Assembly: GCF_023008405.1 (NCBI RefSeq)
Contig: NZ_CP095376.1
Coordinates: forward strand, 4,054,001-4,118,000
Direction: 5' to 3'
DNA: 64,000 nt
Origin: Amycolatopsis sp. FBCC-B4732
Lineage (GTDB): Bacteria > Actinomycetota > Actinomycetes > Mycobacteriales > Pseudonocardiaceae
Positions 26,916 through 36,070 of the stretch are shown piece after piece (the stretch's first letter is position 1; each line of letters starts with the position of its first letter). Both the position numbers and the translations under genes were made by a program. The notes below the pieces were generated by a model, which saw only the letters and a program-made list of their open reading frames with translations, was not told the origin of the DNA and did no database searches.

Positions 26916-27506
26916 ATGCTCCTGGACCGGTTCCTGCTCGCCAGCAAGGGTTTCGAGCACCACCTCCGCGCGGTGCCGTCCGCCGCCTGGGGCGCGCCGA
27001 CGCCGTGCTCCGAGTGGGACGTGCGCGCGCTGGTCAACCACATGACCCGCGGCAACCTCAACTACGTCGGGCTCCTCGCCGGCGCCACGCGCGAGGAGTT
27101 CCTGGCCGCCCGCGACGCCGACGCGCTCGGCGACGACCCCGTCACCGCGTTCACCGAGTCGGTGCGGGTGTGCGCCGAAGCGTTCGCCGCGCCGGACGCG
27201 CTGGACCGGGTCGTCGACTACCCGCTGGGCGAGCTGACCGGGCGGCGGGCGCTGGCCGTCCGGACGACCGACAGCACCGTGCACACCTGGGACCTGGCCC
27301 GCGCGCTCGGCGCCGACGAGACCCTCGATCCGGGGCTCGTCGCGTGGATCGACGAGGAGCACGAGGCCATCTTCGCGGGGCTGGCGCTGAACTCGCGGGT
27401 GTTCGCCGAGCCGCCGCCGGACGAGCCCGGTGCGTCGCGGCAGGACCGGGTGCTCAGGCGGTTCGGCCGCGATCCTCGCAGCCCAGCCTCGCGGCCAGCT
27501 CGGTGA
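26916..27506 (+). CDS. TIGR03086-type DinB-like (mycothiol-dependent maleylpyruvate isomerase fold) protein
   Basis: 196 residues. Four-helix DinB-like fold with the metal ligands expected in VRALVNHMTRGNLNYV (His) and VHTWDLARALG (His, Asp), and the typical start FEHHLRAVPSAAWGAPTPCSEWDVRALV. Members bind metal and mycothiol and include S-transferases of unknown substrate. It overlaps the 3' end of the convergent sirtuin gene by 53 bp. Substrate unknown. Confidence 0.8.
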   Translation: MLLDRFLLASKGFEHHLRAVPSAAWGAPTPCSEWDVRALVNHMTRGNLNYVGLLAGATREEFLAARDADALGDDPVTAFTESVRVCAEAFAAPDALDRVVDYPLGELTGRRALAVRTTDSTVHTWDLARALGADETLDPGLVAWIDEEHEAIFAGLALNSRVFAEPPPDEPGASRQDRVLRRFGRDPRSPASRPAR

Positions 27507-28353
27507 GCGCCCCGCCGAGCGGCCGGTCGACCCGCACCGACGCGTAGCGGTCTCCGCGCGTTTCGCCGTGGTTGACGATCACCACCGGCTTGCCCGCCTT
27601 CGCCGCGTGGCGGACGAACCGGAGGCCGGACATCACCGTGAGGGACGAACCCAGCACCAACAGCGCTCCGGCGTCGTCGACGAGCCGGTAGCACTCCTCG
27701 ACGCGCGGGCGCGGGACGTTCTCGCCGAAGAACACGACGTCCGGTTTCAGCACGCCGGACGCGCAGTCCGCGCACGCGACGGTGGTGAACCGGCGGACGA
27801 CGTCTTCCGGCAGTTCGACGTCGCCGTCCGGGTTGATGCGGGTGGCCGCGCCGTCGAAGGCGGGGTTCGCCGCGCGCAGGCGGCGGTCGAGGTCCGCGCG
27901 CGGGCTCGTGCGGCGGCAGTCCAGGCAGATCACGCGGTCGAGGCTGCCGTGCAGCTCGATCGCGTCGGCGGTGCCCGCGGCCTGGTGCAGGCCGTCGACG
28001 TTCTGCGTGATGACGCCGCCGACGAACCCGCCTTCGCACAGCGCGGTCACCGCGCGGTGGCCGTCGTTGGGGTCGGCGCGGGCGATCGTGCGCCAGCCGA
28101 GGTGGCTGCGCGCCCAGTACCGCTGCCGCCCCTCGGCGCTGGTGACGAACTCGTCGTAGGTCATCGGCGTGTGCCGGCGCAGACTGCCGGTCTCGCCGCG
28201 GTAGTCGGGGATGCCGGACTCGGTGGACAGCCCGGCGCCGCTCAGCACGGCGACGCGGCCGCGCGCGACGACGTCGGTGAGCTCGTCGAGGCTGGACGTC
28301 CGCGGCAGCGGCGCGTCCGCCGAGGTCCAGGAGAGGGTGGGCCGGGTCCGCAC
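27454..28353 (-). CDS. NAD-dependent protein deacylase (Sir2 family)
   Basis: 299 residues, GTG start. Sir2 motifs: LSGAGLSTESGIPDYRG (NAD), ITQNVDGLHQAAG, ELHGS with the catalytic His, zinc pairs CLDC and CADC, and VVFFGENVPRP and LGSSLTVMSG. It removes acyl groups from lysines using NAD+. The zinc site is complete. The start codon overlaps the stop of the upstream MarR-GNAT gene by 1 nt, so acetylation sensing and deacylation genes are in one operon. Confidence 0.93.
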   Translation of the reverse strand: MRTRPTLSWTSADAPLPRTSSLDELTDVVARGRVAVLSGAGLSTESGIPDYRGETGSLRRHTPMTYDEFVTSAEGRQRYWARSHLGWRTIARADPNDGHRAVTALCEGGFVGGVITQNVDGLHQAAGTADAIELHGSLDRVICLDCRRTSPRADLDRRLRAANPAFDGAATRINPDGDVELPEDVVRRFTTVACADCASGVLKPDVVFFGENVPRPRVEECYRLVDDAGALLVLGSSLTVMSGLRFVRHAAKAGKPVVIVNHGETRGDRYASVRVDRPLGGALTELAARLGCEDRGRTA

Positions 28354-29255
28354 TAACCCAGGGTACGGGGAGCGGCGAGGTGCTTCTCGAACCAGTGATC
28401 GGCGTAGCGCTCGTCGTTGAACGGCGCGACCTCGCGGTAGCCGGCCGCGAGGTAGAGCCCGACCGCCTCGGCGAGCGCGCGGTTCGTCTCCAGCCGCAGC
28501 GTCCGGACCCCCTGCGCGGCGGCGTGCGCCTCCAGCTCGGCGAGCAGCCGGCGGCCCAGCCCGAGCCCGCGCGCGGACGGCGCCACCCACATCCGCTTGA
28601 CCTCGGCGGGCGCGCCACCGCGGAACTTGAGCGCCCCGCACCCGACCGGCTCCCCGTGCAGCGCGGCGACGAGCAGCACCCCGGACGGCGGCGTCATCTC
28701 GGCGTCGGCGGCGGAGCTGCTGAGCTCCGGGTCGAAACCGTCGTCGAACCGCTCGGCCAGCTCGGCGAAGTAGGCGCGCAGGCAGAACCGGGCGGCCGGC
28801 CGCTCCGGCGCACACGGCGCGACCTCGACGGCCGACGCGGTCAGCAACCGCTCGACCTCGGCCATCGCGGCGACGAGCCGGCGGCGCTGCCCACCGGACA
28901 GCGGCCCGAGGATCGACGCGGCCGCGTCGTCGGAGAGCCGGTCGAGGGTGGCGCGCTCGGCCACCCCGGCATCGGTGAGCCGCGCGGTCCGCACGCGCCC
29001 GTCGGCGTCACTCGGCTCGACGCGCACGAGGCCGTCCTGCTCGAGCCCGCGCAGGAGCCGGCTGAGGTAGCCGGAGTCGAGGTCCAGCCGTTCCCGCAGC
29101 TCCCGCACGTCCAGCCCGGCGACGCCGATCTCCCAGAGGACGCGCGCCTGCCCGAGCGGCCGGTCGCGGGCGAGGAAGGCGTCATCGAGCGCACCGATCC
29201 GCTGGGTGACCGTGCGGTTGAACCGCCGGACGCCGTCGATGAGGTCCCGGTCCAT
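28353..29255 (-). CDS. MarR-GNAT fusion regulator/acetyltransferase
   Basis: 300 residues. Residues 1-140 are a MarR winged helix (RVLWEIGVAGLDVRELRERL, DLDSGYLSRLLRGLEQDGLVR). Residues 150-300 are a GNAT domain with the acetyl-CoA loop APSARGLGLGRRLLAELEA and a characteristic end GYREVAPFNDERYADHWFEK. The fusion is a known two-domain class that may acetylate a ligand or protein and regulate in response. It sits directly upstream of the sirtuin gene. Start at ATG 29255. Confidence 0.9.
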   Translation of the reverse strand: MDRDLIDGVRRFNRTVTQRIGALDDAFLARDRPLGQARVLWEIGVAGLDVRELRERLDLDSGYLSRLLRGLEQDGLVRVEPSDADGRVRTARLTDAGVAERATLDRLSDDAAASILGPLSGGQRRRLVAAMAEVERLLTASAVEVAPCAPERPAARFCLRAYFAELAERFDDGFDPELSSSAADAEMTPPSGVLLVAALHGEPVGCGALKFRGGAPAEVKRMWVAPSARGLGLGRRLLAELEAHAAAQGVRTLRLETNRALAEAVGLYLAAGYREVAPFNDERYADHWFEKHLAAPRTLG

Positions 29256-29401
29256 TCGCTGACTATAGTCAGCGAAATTTGCCGAACACCATCCGCATCC
29301 GGGTGACGGTCGGTGTCGACCGCTTCACATTCCGCTCACCGGCCCGCTGTTGTGCGGTAGACCGGAAGTTCGACTGGTGGGTGGCGGGCTGGGGTACGGC
29401 G
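29256..29401. promoter_or_regulatory. Divergent region before the second STAND gene
   Basis: 146 bp. Close to the MarR-GNAT start a TATAGTCAGCGAAATTTGCC stretch (29265-29284) is AT-rich with the inverted pieces CTGACTATAGTCAG at 29260-29273, a 14-bp perfect palindrome. That is a likely operator for the MarR-GNAT protein. No further gene. Confidence 0.5.
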
Positions 29402-31555
29402 ATGGTCGACGAACCGGAGCACGAGCACGGCACGAGATCGGTGACGAACGCACTGCCCGGCACCGTGACCGGTTCCGTGGTGCAAGCGGGCACGATCCGG
29501 CAAGTCGTCTTCGCAGCGGCCACGCAGCAGGCGCTGCCGGTGCCGCGCCAGCTGCCTCCGGCCGTGCGTGACTTCGCCGGCCGTGGCGATCAGCTGGCCC
29601 GGCTGGACGAACTCCTGCTCTCCCACGACGAGGGCCGGCCCGGCGGCGTGGTGATCTCCGCCCTCGACGGGACCGCCGGGGTCGGCAAGACCGCGCTGGC
29701 CGTGCAGTGGGCCCACCGGGTGGAGCACCACTTCACCGACGGCACGCTGTTCGCCGACCTGCGTGGCTACGGCCCCAGCGCACCGGTGCGGCCGGATCTG
29801 GTGCTCGCGTCGTTCCTCCACGTACTCGGGATCGCGGAGGACCGCATCCCCGCCGACCTGGATGCCCAGGTCAGCGTGTACCGCTCGGTGCTCGCCGGCC
29901 GCCGGGTGCTGATCCTGCTGGACAACGCCGGCACCGCCGAGCAGGTTCGCCCGCTGCTGCCGGGCTCCCCCGGCTGCGCCGTCCTGGTCACCAGCCGGGC
30001 GAGCCTGACCGGCCTGCTCGTCGCCGAAGCCGCGAGCCAGCTCACCCTCGACCTGTTCACCGCGGACGAAGCCCACGTCCTGCTCCGGCGGATCCTCGGC
30101 CGTGAGCGCGTCTCCGCCGAGCCCGCAGCCGTCGCCGACCTCGTCGAGGTGTGCGCCCGCCTGCCGCTGGCGTTGCGGATCGCGGCGACGCGCATCGCCA
30201 CCCGCCGCCACACCAGCGTCGCGGAAGTCGTGGCGGACATCGTCGGCGACCGGACGGGGTTGGACGTGTTGAGCAGCAGCGGAGACGAACGCAGCGCCGT
30301 GCGGAGCGTGTTCGACTGGTCGTACACGCGGCTGGTGGACGAACACGCCGTCCTGTTCCGCCGGCTGGGGCTGCATCCCGGCACCGAATTCGGGGTGCCC
30401 GCCGCGGCGGCGGTGGCGGGGATCGACGCCGCCACGGCGTACCGGCACCTGGAAGCCCTCGCCGACGTGCACCTGATCGAGTCCGTCGGCGGCAGGCGCT
30501 ACCGGTGCCACGACTTGCTGCACGCCTACGCCGCGCACCGCGCCGAACGGGACGACAGCCCGGACAGCCGGCGCGACGCCACGGCCCGGCTTTTCTCGTG
30601 GTACGCGCACACCGCGCAGGCCGCCGACAAGCTCGTCTTCCCGGGCCTGGAATCCCCCGCTGCCGACCTGGCACCCGACGGACCCGAGGTCCCGCTCACC
30701 GACCGCGCCGGGGCACTCGCCTGGCTGAACACCGAGCAGGCGAACCTGCTGGCGGTGCTGCGCTCGGCTCCCGAGCACCCCACCGCGGTGGTACTCGCCG
30801 GCGCCACCCGGTTCCTCAGTCTCGGGCCACGCGCGGTGTGGCCGGTGCGCCTCGAAGCCGAAACCCTCGGGCTCCGCGCGGCGGAAGCCGCCGGGAACCG
30901 GACGGCGGAGGCACTCCTCCTCGGCTTCCGGGGCGACACCCTCGCCACCTTGGAGCGGTGGGACGACGCGGAAGCCGACTTCACCCGCCAGCTCGCCTTG
31001 GCGCGGGAACTCGGCGACGCCGTCCGCCAGCGAGTCGGGTTGATCGGGCTGGGGCAGGTCCGCTTCCTGCAACGGCGGTACCCCGAAGCGCGTGACTACT
31101 ACCGCCAGGCATTGCCGCTGGCGCGACAGGCGGGTGGTGGCCGCCCGGAGGCCGTCGTGGAGTGCAACCTCAGCCGGATCGCCGTCCGGCTGGGGGAATT
31201 CGGCCAAGCCCGCGAACACGCCGAACGGGAACTCGTCCTCCGCCGCCGGAGCGCCGACCGCGTCGGCGAGGCCTACGCCCTGCGCGACGTGGCCGTGGCC
31301 CTGCACGGACTCGAGGACCACGACACCGCGATCGAGTACGCGAACCAAGCCGTCGCGCTGTACCGGACCCTCGCCGGCACCGAGGTTTTCCTCGCCGAAG
31401 CGCTCGAAACAGCGGCGGCCTCGCTCGAGCGCACCGGGAACCTCACGCGCGCGGCGGAGCACCTCGGGGAAGCGTGCGAGCTCCTCGACGAGCTCGACCC
31501 GGAGCGTGCCGGAACCCTGCGCGAGCGGATCCGGGAACTGTCCTCGCGAGGATGA
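29402..31555 (+). CDS. STAND (NB-ARC) NTPase with TPR repeats
   Basis: 717 residues from ATG 29402. Residues 19-37 contain the motif PGTVTGSVVQAGTIRQVVF, similar to the N-terminus of the STAND protein at 11.7-15.8 kb. NB-ARC: P-loop GTAGVGKTAL at 90-99, RRVLILLDNAGTAEQVRPLL, CARLPLALRIAA, and the winged-helix CHDLLHAYAAHRA. TPR-like repeats from about residue 440. No DNA-binding domain. It is a signal-transducing ATPase that could act on a partner through the N-terminal motif. It converges on the E1-like gene with a 2-nt gap. Confidence 0.85.
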   Translation: MVDEPEHEHGTRSVTNALPGTVTGSVVQAGTIRQVVFAAATQQALPVPRQLPPAVRDFAGRGDQLARLDELLLSHDEGRPGGVVISALDGTAGVGKTALAVQWAHRVEHHFTDGTLFADLRGYGPSAPVRPDLVLASFLHVLGIAEDRIPADLDAQVSVYRSVLAGRRVLILLDNAGTAEQVRPLLPGSPGCAVLVTSRASLTGLLVAEAASQLTLDLFTADEAHVLLRRILGRERVSAEPAAVADLVEVCARLPLALRIAATRIATRRHTSVAEVVADIVGDRTGLDVLSSSGDERSAVRSVFDWSYTRLVDEHAVLFRRLGLHPGTEFGVPAAAAVAGIDAATAYRHLEALADVHLIESVGGRRYRCHDLLHAYAAHRAERDDSPDSRRDATARLFSWYAHTAQAADKLVFPGLESPAADLAPDGPEVPLTDRAGALAWLNTEQANLLAVLRSAPEHPTAVVLAGATRFLSLGPRAVWPVRLEAETLGLRAAEAAGNRTAEALLLGFRGDTLATLERWDDAEADFTRQLALARELGDAVRQRVGLIGLGQVRFLQRRYPEARDYYRQALPLARQAGGGRPEAVVECNLSRIAVRLGEFGQAREHAERELVLRRRSADRVGEAYALRDVAVALHGLEDHDTAIEYANQAVALYRTLAGTEVFLAEALETAAASLERTGNLTRAAEHLGEACELLDELDPERAGTLRERIRELSSRG

Positions 31556-31557
31556 AG

Positions 31558-32652
31558 TCAAGCGCAGGTGGGGCAGTCGGGCCGCGGTGCGTCGGGACCG
31601 ATCGCGAAGCTGTCCTGCAACGTGACGAGGTTGAACCCGTACTGGCAATTGGTCCGCAGCGCGGGCGCCCCGGTGATGAGGCTCAGGGTGGCGTGCGCGG
31701 CCAGCTGCCCGGCGACGCCCGCCGAAACGGCGTTGGCCGCGTGCGTGCGGGCGGCTCGGCCGGACGCCGCGGAGTAGGTCCGTGGGGGAAGGCCCGCGCG
31801 GCGCTCGCGCTCGGCAACGCGGGCGCAGTCATAACACGGCCCGGCGCCGGGCCGGTACAACCCACAGCCGACCTGGGGCCCGTGGTACCCGCCGTGCACC
31901 CACGCGGTCCCGGTCGCCTCGCAAGCCTGGTTGGTCCAGGAGCGGATTTCCTCGGGCTGGTCCGCGGCCAGCAGCACGACGTCGAAGCCGGTCGCCAGGG
32001 TCCGCAACACGGCCGGGCCGTCGACCGCCAGCCGCGTGCCGGTGACCCGGACCTCGGAGTTCTGCTCGCGCAACCGGTCGACCGCGACGTCGACCTTGGG
32101 CCGGCCGAGATCGCGCTCGGTGAAGAGGACTTGACGGTTGAGGTTGGACAGCTCGACCACGTCCGGCTCGACGCAGTGCACGTGCCCGACTCCGGACCTG
32201 ACCAGGGCCTGGGCGGCGGTACAGCCGACGCCGCCGATCCCGATCACCACGACCCGCGCCCCGCTCAGCAGCAGCTGCGTGTCCCAGCTCGTCCGACGGG
32301 GAGCGCGATCCATCCAGCGGAACAACGCCTTGCTCCGCCCGTACCGTTCCCGCTCGGCGGCGGTCAGCCGGCCGGGCGCCGGCTCGCCCGCGTCTTCGAC
32401 GTACCCGGCGCGGATCAGGTCGTCGATGGCCGCCCGGACGTCGGTACCGGCCCGGGTGGGGTGGAGGCGGGCCAGGTCGGCGACGACCTGGCCCGTGGTC
32501 CTCGATCCGTCGAGCAGCTCCAGCAGCGCCCACACCCACCCGTCGGGATCGGCGATGTCCGCGGCGATCCCGCGGACGACACCGCCGATCCGGACGCGAT
32601 TCCCGCCGTGGCGGACCGGAAGGTGCTCGGGTTTGATCATCGGACGGCGCAC
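31558..32652 (-). CDS. RRE-fused ThiF/MccB-like E1 adenylyltransferase (peptide-modifying)
   Basis: 364 residues, GTG start 32652 with RBS GAGGAG. Residues ~15-90 form a PqqD/RRE-like winged helix (WALLELLDGSRTTGQVVADL; DVRAAIDDLIRAGYVEDAG) that binds leader peptides in RiPP enzymes. Residues 130-364 are an E1 domain: ATP loop GIGGVG 138-143, VELSNLNRQVLF, R173, Q174, K186 and D231 in AADQPEEIRSWTNQAC, then WVHGGYHGPQVGCGLYRPG and a zinc site CYDC (273/276) plus CPTC (360/363). The layout and the order around D231 match MccB, which adenylates the C-terminus of a short peptide. A 20-codon peptide gene lies 18 nt upstream. It should act on that peptide. Confidence 0.85.
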   Translation of the reverse strand: MRRPMIKPEHLPVRHGGNRVRIGGVVRGIAADIADPDGWVWALLELLDGSRTTGQVVADLARLHPTRAGTDVRAAIDDLIRAGYVEDAGEPAPGRLTAAERERYGRSKALFRWMDRAPRRTSWDTQLLLSGARVVVIGIGGVGCTAAQALVRSGVGHVHCVEPDVVELSNLNRQVLFTERDLGRPKVDVAVDRLREQNSEVRVTGTRLAVDGPAVLRTLATGFDVVLLAADQPEEIRSWTNQACEATGTAWVHGGYHGPQVGCGLYRPGAGPCYDCARVAERERRAGLPPRTYSAASGRAARTHAANAVSAGVAGQLAAHATLSLITGAPALRTNCQYGFNLVTLQDSFAIGPDAPRPDCPTCA

Positions 32653-32670
32653 GGCTGCTCCTCGGGGTTC

Positions 32671-32733
32671 CTAGCTTTCCTGGGTCGGGTTGCTGAAAGT
32701 CGGTTCACGGTCCGCTTCACTGAATTCGATCAT
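32671..32733 (-). CDS. 20-residue putative precursor peptide of the E1 enzyme
   Basis: ATG 32733 to TAG 32671 encodes MIEFSEADREPTFSNPTQES. A very strong RBS (GGAAAGGAGGTG complement at 32741-32752, AGGAGG core at 32743-32748) is 9 nt from the ATG, better than for almost any other gene here, as for abundant peptides. It is acidic with no Cys and ends Glu-Ser, not Asn as MccA does. The downstream gene is an RRE-E1 enzyme in the same orientation 18 nt later. Such a pairing is expected for a ribosomally made, post-translationally modified peptide. The core could be the Thr/Ser/Asn-rich C-terminal half. The modification is unknown. Confidence 0.7.
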   Translation of the reverse strand: MIEFSEADREPTFSNPTQES

Positions 32734-32752
32734 GGCGTCGCACCTCCTTTCC

Positions 32753-33037
32753 CGTCTGCGCCCGGAGAACCGCGAGCTTCACCGATAAACAGCCGTGCGA
32801 GGTGGGTGCCGGCATTTGCGCTCCGCTCGGTCGGTGCCCGTCTGGACACCGGAAGCATGGAACCCACCGAGGTCAACGGCGTGTCGGGGGCCGTGTCAGG
32901 TGCGCGACACCGAGCCGGCAAACGTGACAAATCAATGTCAGCACAGGTCAGGGCGGTGGCGCGGGCGCGCGAGCCGATGCGAAACTCGGAATGGGCGAGG
33001 AAGTTCAGCGATCCCAGGAGGGGGGAAAGCTGGCGGG
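32753..33037. promoter_or_regulatory. Divergent control region, peptide operon versus SARP regulator
   Basis: About 285 bp with no supported gene. It carries two inverted repeats: GTGTC at 32893-32897 with GACAC at 32906-32910, and TGACA at 32925-32929 with TGTCA at 32936-32940 (spacer AATCAA). They are spaced about one helix turn apart and sit between the divergent starts, which is where a regulator (SARP or other) would bind. An AGGAGG at 33016-33021 precedes ATG 33038 by 16 nt. Confidence 0.45.
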
Positions 33038-36000
33038 ATGGAGATCGTATTCGGAATTCTCGGGCCGACTGCCATGCGAATGCACGGTCGTTTGCACGCC
33101 GACTGGGGTTCACCCAAGCTGCACAAGGTTCTGGCGGCGTTGCTCACGAACCCCAAGGTGCGCGTGGGGATGACGGGCCTGGCGGAGTGGGTCTGGTCGG
33201 TCGACGAGCCGGAACCGAACGATCCGATTTCCACATTCCGCACCTACGCCGCGCGGATCGGCAAGGTCATGCGCGACGCGGACGTTCCCGCGACGATCCG
33301 TACGGTCGACGGTGCATTGCACCTCGACGTCGAACGGACTGCGATCGACTATTTCGCCTTCGAAGCGCTCATCGAAACGGCTCGCCGGCACAGCAAGGAA
33401 AACGATCACGAAGCGGCTTGCGAGGTGGCTGCCACCGCCCTCGGCCTGTGGCGGGGTGAGCCGCTCGCGGACCTGACCTCGCAGCCGGCGCGGGACTGGC
33501 GGTATTCGGCGGTGCACAACGCTTGGCTGCCGGCGAACCAGCTGCTGCTGGGCGAGCTGATCGCCGTCGGGCGATTCGACGCCGCGTTGCGGAAGATCGA
33601 CGAGCTCCAGCGCGAACACCCGACCGACATCGGGTTGGCCAGGCGACGCCTGCGCGTCCTGCGCGAGCTCGACCGGACGGACGACATGGGCGCCTACCAC
33701 ATCGCCGTCCGCAAGCTGCTCCTCGCCGGCGACGACCAGGCCGCGGCCGCCGACTTGCTCAAGTACTACAACACGTTGATCGCCGGGAAGCCCGCTCCGC
33801 CGGCCAGACCGGGAGCCCGGAGTGCCGCCGAACGACTGGCCGCACTGCCCCGCCCCCGGCCGCCATCGGACCCACCACCCAGCCTGCTGCCGGCCTTGGC
33901 GCCACGGGGCCGGTCGACCCTGCCGCCGGCGGCGACCGATTTCGTCGGTCACCACGACATCCGGCAGACGCTCGACGAGCTGGCCCGCACCGCCGAGGGG
34001 CGGTTCTCCCCCGGCGTGATCGTCCTGGACGGCTTGGCGGGCATCGGAAAGACCGCGCTCGCGGTGCACTGGGCACACGGGCAGTACGGCCGCCTCGCCG
34101 ACACGGCGTTGTACCTCGACCTGCACGGCTTCGACGGCGGGCGTCCGGTCACCGCCGACGACGTCGTCGACGAACTCCTCGACGCCTTCGAAGTGCCCAT
34201 CTCCCGCCTGGCCACGCGCGCCCGCCGCGACGCGAAGCTGAGGGAGATCCTCGCGCAGAGCCGCACCCTGGTGGTGCTCGACAACGCCGCGAACTCCGCG
34301 CACGTGCTGCCGCTGCTGTTCACGCTCTCGCCGTGCCTGCTGCTCGTCACCAGCCGCAAAGGCCTGACCGCGCTGACCAGCCGGCACGGCGCGCGGCGGT
34401 GCTCGGTCACGCCGCTCAACGAGCAGCACGCCGCCCAGGTCCTGACCAACCGCATCGGTCCGCGAGGAGCCGCCGAACAGGAGCCGCTCGCGCGGATCGC
34501 CGCGTTGTGCGGCGGAGTCCCCCTCGCACTCCAGCTGGTCGCCCACCACATCGAAGGCCGTCGCGGAGCCGCGCTGAGCGAGTTCGCCGACGAACTCCAG
34601 GACCAGAGCCGGTTGCTCGACATCGGCGACGACGGCGACGATCCGCCGGCGACCATGCGCGCCGCCCTGCTGGTCACCTACAACGGCCTGCCCCGGGCGG
34701 CGCGGGACCTGCTGTGGCTGATCGGCCTCTCCCCGGCGCCGGAACTGACTCCGCACGCCGCCGCCGCGCTGGCCGGGAAGCCGGTGAAAGAGGTCCAGCA
34801 CGCCCTCGACGTGCTCGTCAGCACCCACTTCCTCACCCACACGGGCAAGCGGGACCGCTACCGGGTCCACGACCTGCTCCGGACTTTCGCCCGCGAACTC
34901 GCGGAGGCCGAGCAGTACGCCGGTGTCCGGGCCGAGGCGGAGCGCCGGTTGCTGTCGTTCTGCCTGCACACCAGCTACGCCGCCGACCGCCTGCTGTTCC
35001 CCTTCCGGCCCCCGGTCCCGATGCTCCCGGCCGCGGCGGACACCCCGATGGTCGAATTCCCATCGGAAAACGCCGCGGCGGCCTGGCTCTCGAACGAGAA
35101 GGCCAATTTCGTGAGGATCATCCCGTGGGCCGCGCAACGGAATCACCACGATTACGCGTGGCGAATCCCCCACAACTTGTACGGCCTCTACCGTCGGTAT
35201 GGTTTTTACAACGAACTCCGCGACGCGTTCACTGTTTCGGTTTCTTCTGCCCAAGCCGTAGCAGATCCGGAAAGCGAGGCCGCGACAAGAAGTGACTTCG
35301 GAATGATTCTGCTCGCCCTGGGCGATCCCGGTCCGGCATTGCTGGAATTCCACCTGGCCGCAGCGATCGCCCAGCAGACGAACAGTGCGATCGGAATCGC
35401 GACGTCATTCTTGCACTTGGGCACCCACAAAGCGCAGGCCGGCGAATTCGAGGCCGCCGAAGCCCTGTACCAACGCGCACTGGACCGACTCGAAGCAGCC
35501 GACAGCGCGGGCACCGAGTCGGCGATCCACCACCGGCTCGCAGATACCCTCCGTCACCGCGGCCGTCACGATGAGGCGCTGGCCCGCTACCGCCACGCGC
35601 TCGACCTGAGGGAGAGCATCGGCAACCGCCACGGCCAAGCCGAAACCCTGGCCGAGATGGCCTCGACGTTGTGCGAGCAGCGCAAGTACGGCGAAGCGCT
35701 CGACCACGGCCTACGGGCACTGCGCATCGTCGAACAGATCAACGACCTCGAAGTGGGCCCGCGCGCGTGTTGCGTCGTGGCCACCGTCAGCTACCGCCAA
35801 GCGGACCACGCGGCCGCGATCGGCTACGCGCGGCAAGCCGTGCGGCTGGCCGCACGCACCCACAACGCCGTCGTCGAATCCGACGCGCTCCACGTCCTCG
35901 GCCACGCATTGCACGAAACGGGACGACTGGCTGCCGCCGAAGAAGGCTGGACGAACGCGGCGGCCATTTACGCCGATCTCGGCAACCACGAACGTGAACG

Positions 36001-36070
36001 ACACGTTCGTGAGGACCTCGCCACCCTGTCGACCGCCTCCGCGAACGGCACTTTCTCCCCCGAAACGTGA
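33038..36070 (+). CDS. SARP-type pathway regulator (winged helix-BTAD-NB-ARC-TPR, AfsR-like)
   Basis: 1010 residues from ATG 33038. Residues 1-100 are an OmpR-like DNA-binding domain (FGILGPTAMRMHGRLHADWG, then ISTFRTYAARIGKVM), 100-245 the BTAD helices (YFAFEALIETARRHSKEND), 325-600 NB-ARC with P-loop GLAGIGKTAL (~331-339), TLVVLDNAANSAHV, CGGVPLAL and RYRVHDLLRTFARE, and TPRs from about 700 to 1000. This is the AfsR/SARP architecture of antibiotic pathway regulators. It is divergent from the peptide/E1 operon, so cluster-situated activation of that operon is the natural inference. The region near 35.1-35.4 kb has a lower GC content. Confidence 0.92.
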   Translation: MEIVFGILGPTAMRMHGRLHADWGSPKLHKVLAALLTNPKVRVGMTGLAEWVWSVDEPEPNDPISTFRTYAARIGKVMRDADVPATIRTVDGALHLDVERTAIDYFAFEALIETARRHSKENDHEAACEVAATALGLWRGEPLADLTSQPARDWRYSAVHNAWLPANQLLLGELIAVGRFDAALRKIDELQREHPTDIGLARRRLRVLRELDRTDDMGAYHIAVRKLLLAGDDQAAAADLLKYYNTLIAGKPAPPARPGARSAAERLAALPRPRPPSDPPPSLLPALAPRGRSTLPPAATDFVGHHDIRQTLDELARTAEGRFSPGVIVLDGLAGIGKTALAVHWAHGQYGRLADTALYLDLHGFDGGRPVTADDVVDELLDAFEVPISRLATRARRDAKLREILAQSRTLVVLDNAANSAHVLPLLFTLSPCLLLVTSRKGLTALTSRHGARRCSVTPLNEQHAAQVLTNRIGPRGAAEQEPLARIAALCGGVPLALQLVAHHIEGRRGAALSEFADELQDQSRLLDIGDDGDDPPATMRAALLVTYNGLPRAARDLLWLIGLSPAPELTPHAAAALAGKPVKEVQHALDVLVSTHFLTHTGKRDRYRVHDLLRTFARELAEAEQYAGVRAEAERRLLSFCLHTSYAADRLLFPFRPPVPMLPAAADTPMVEFPSENAAAAWLSNEKANFVRIIPWAAQRNHHDYAWRIPHNLYGLYRRYGFYNELRDAFTVSVSSAQAVADPESEAATRSDFGMILLALGDPGPALLEFHLAAAIAQQTNSAIGIATSFLHLGTHKAQAGEFEAAEALYQRALDRLEAADSAGTESAIHHRLADTLRHRGRHDEALARYRHALDLRESIGNRHGQAETLAEMASTLCEQRKYGEALDHGLRALRIVEQINDLEVGPRACCVVATVSYRQADHAAAIGYARQAVRLAARTHNAVVESDALHVLGHALHETGRLAAAEEGWTNAAAIYADLGNHERERHVREDLATLSTASANGTFSPET

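Noticed and set aside
32730..33113. 127-codon minus ORF between the peptide and SARP genes
   Set aside because: It overlaps the SARP start, has no RBS and no recognisable domain; a chance frame.
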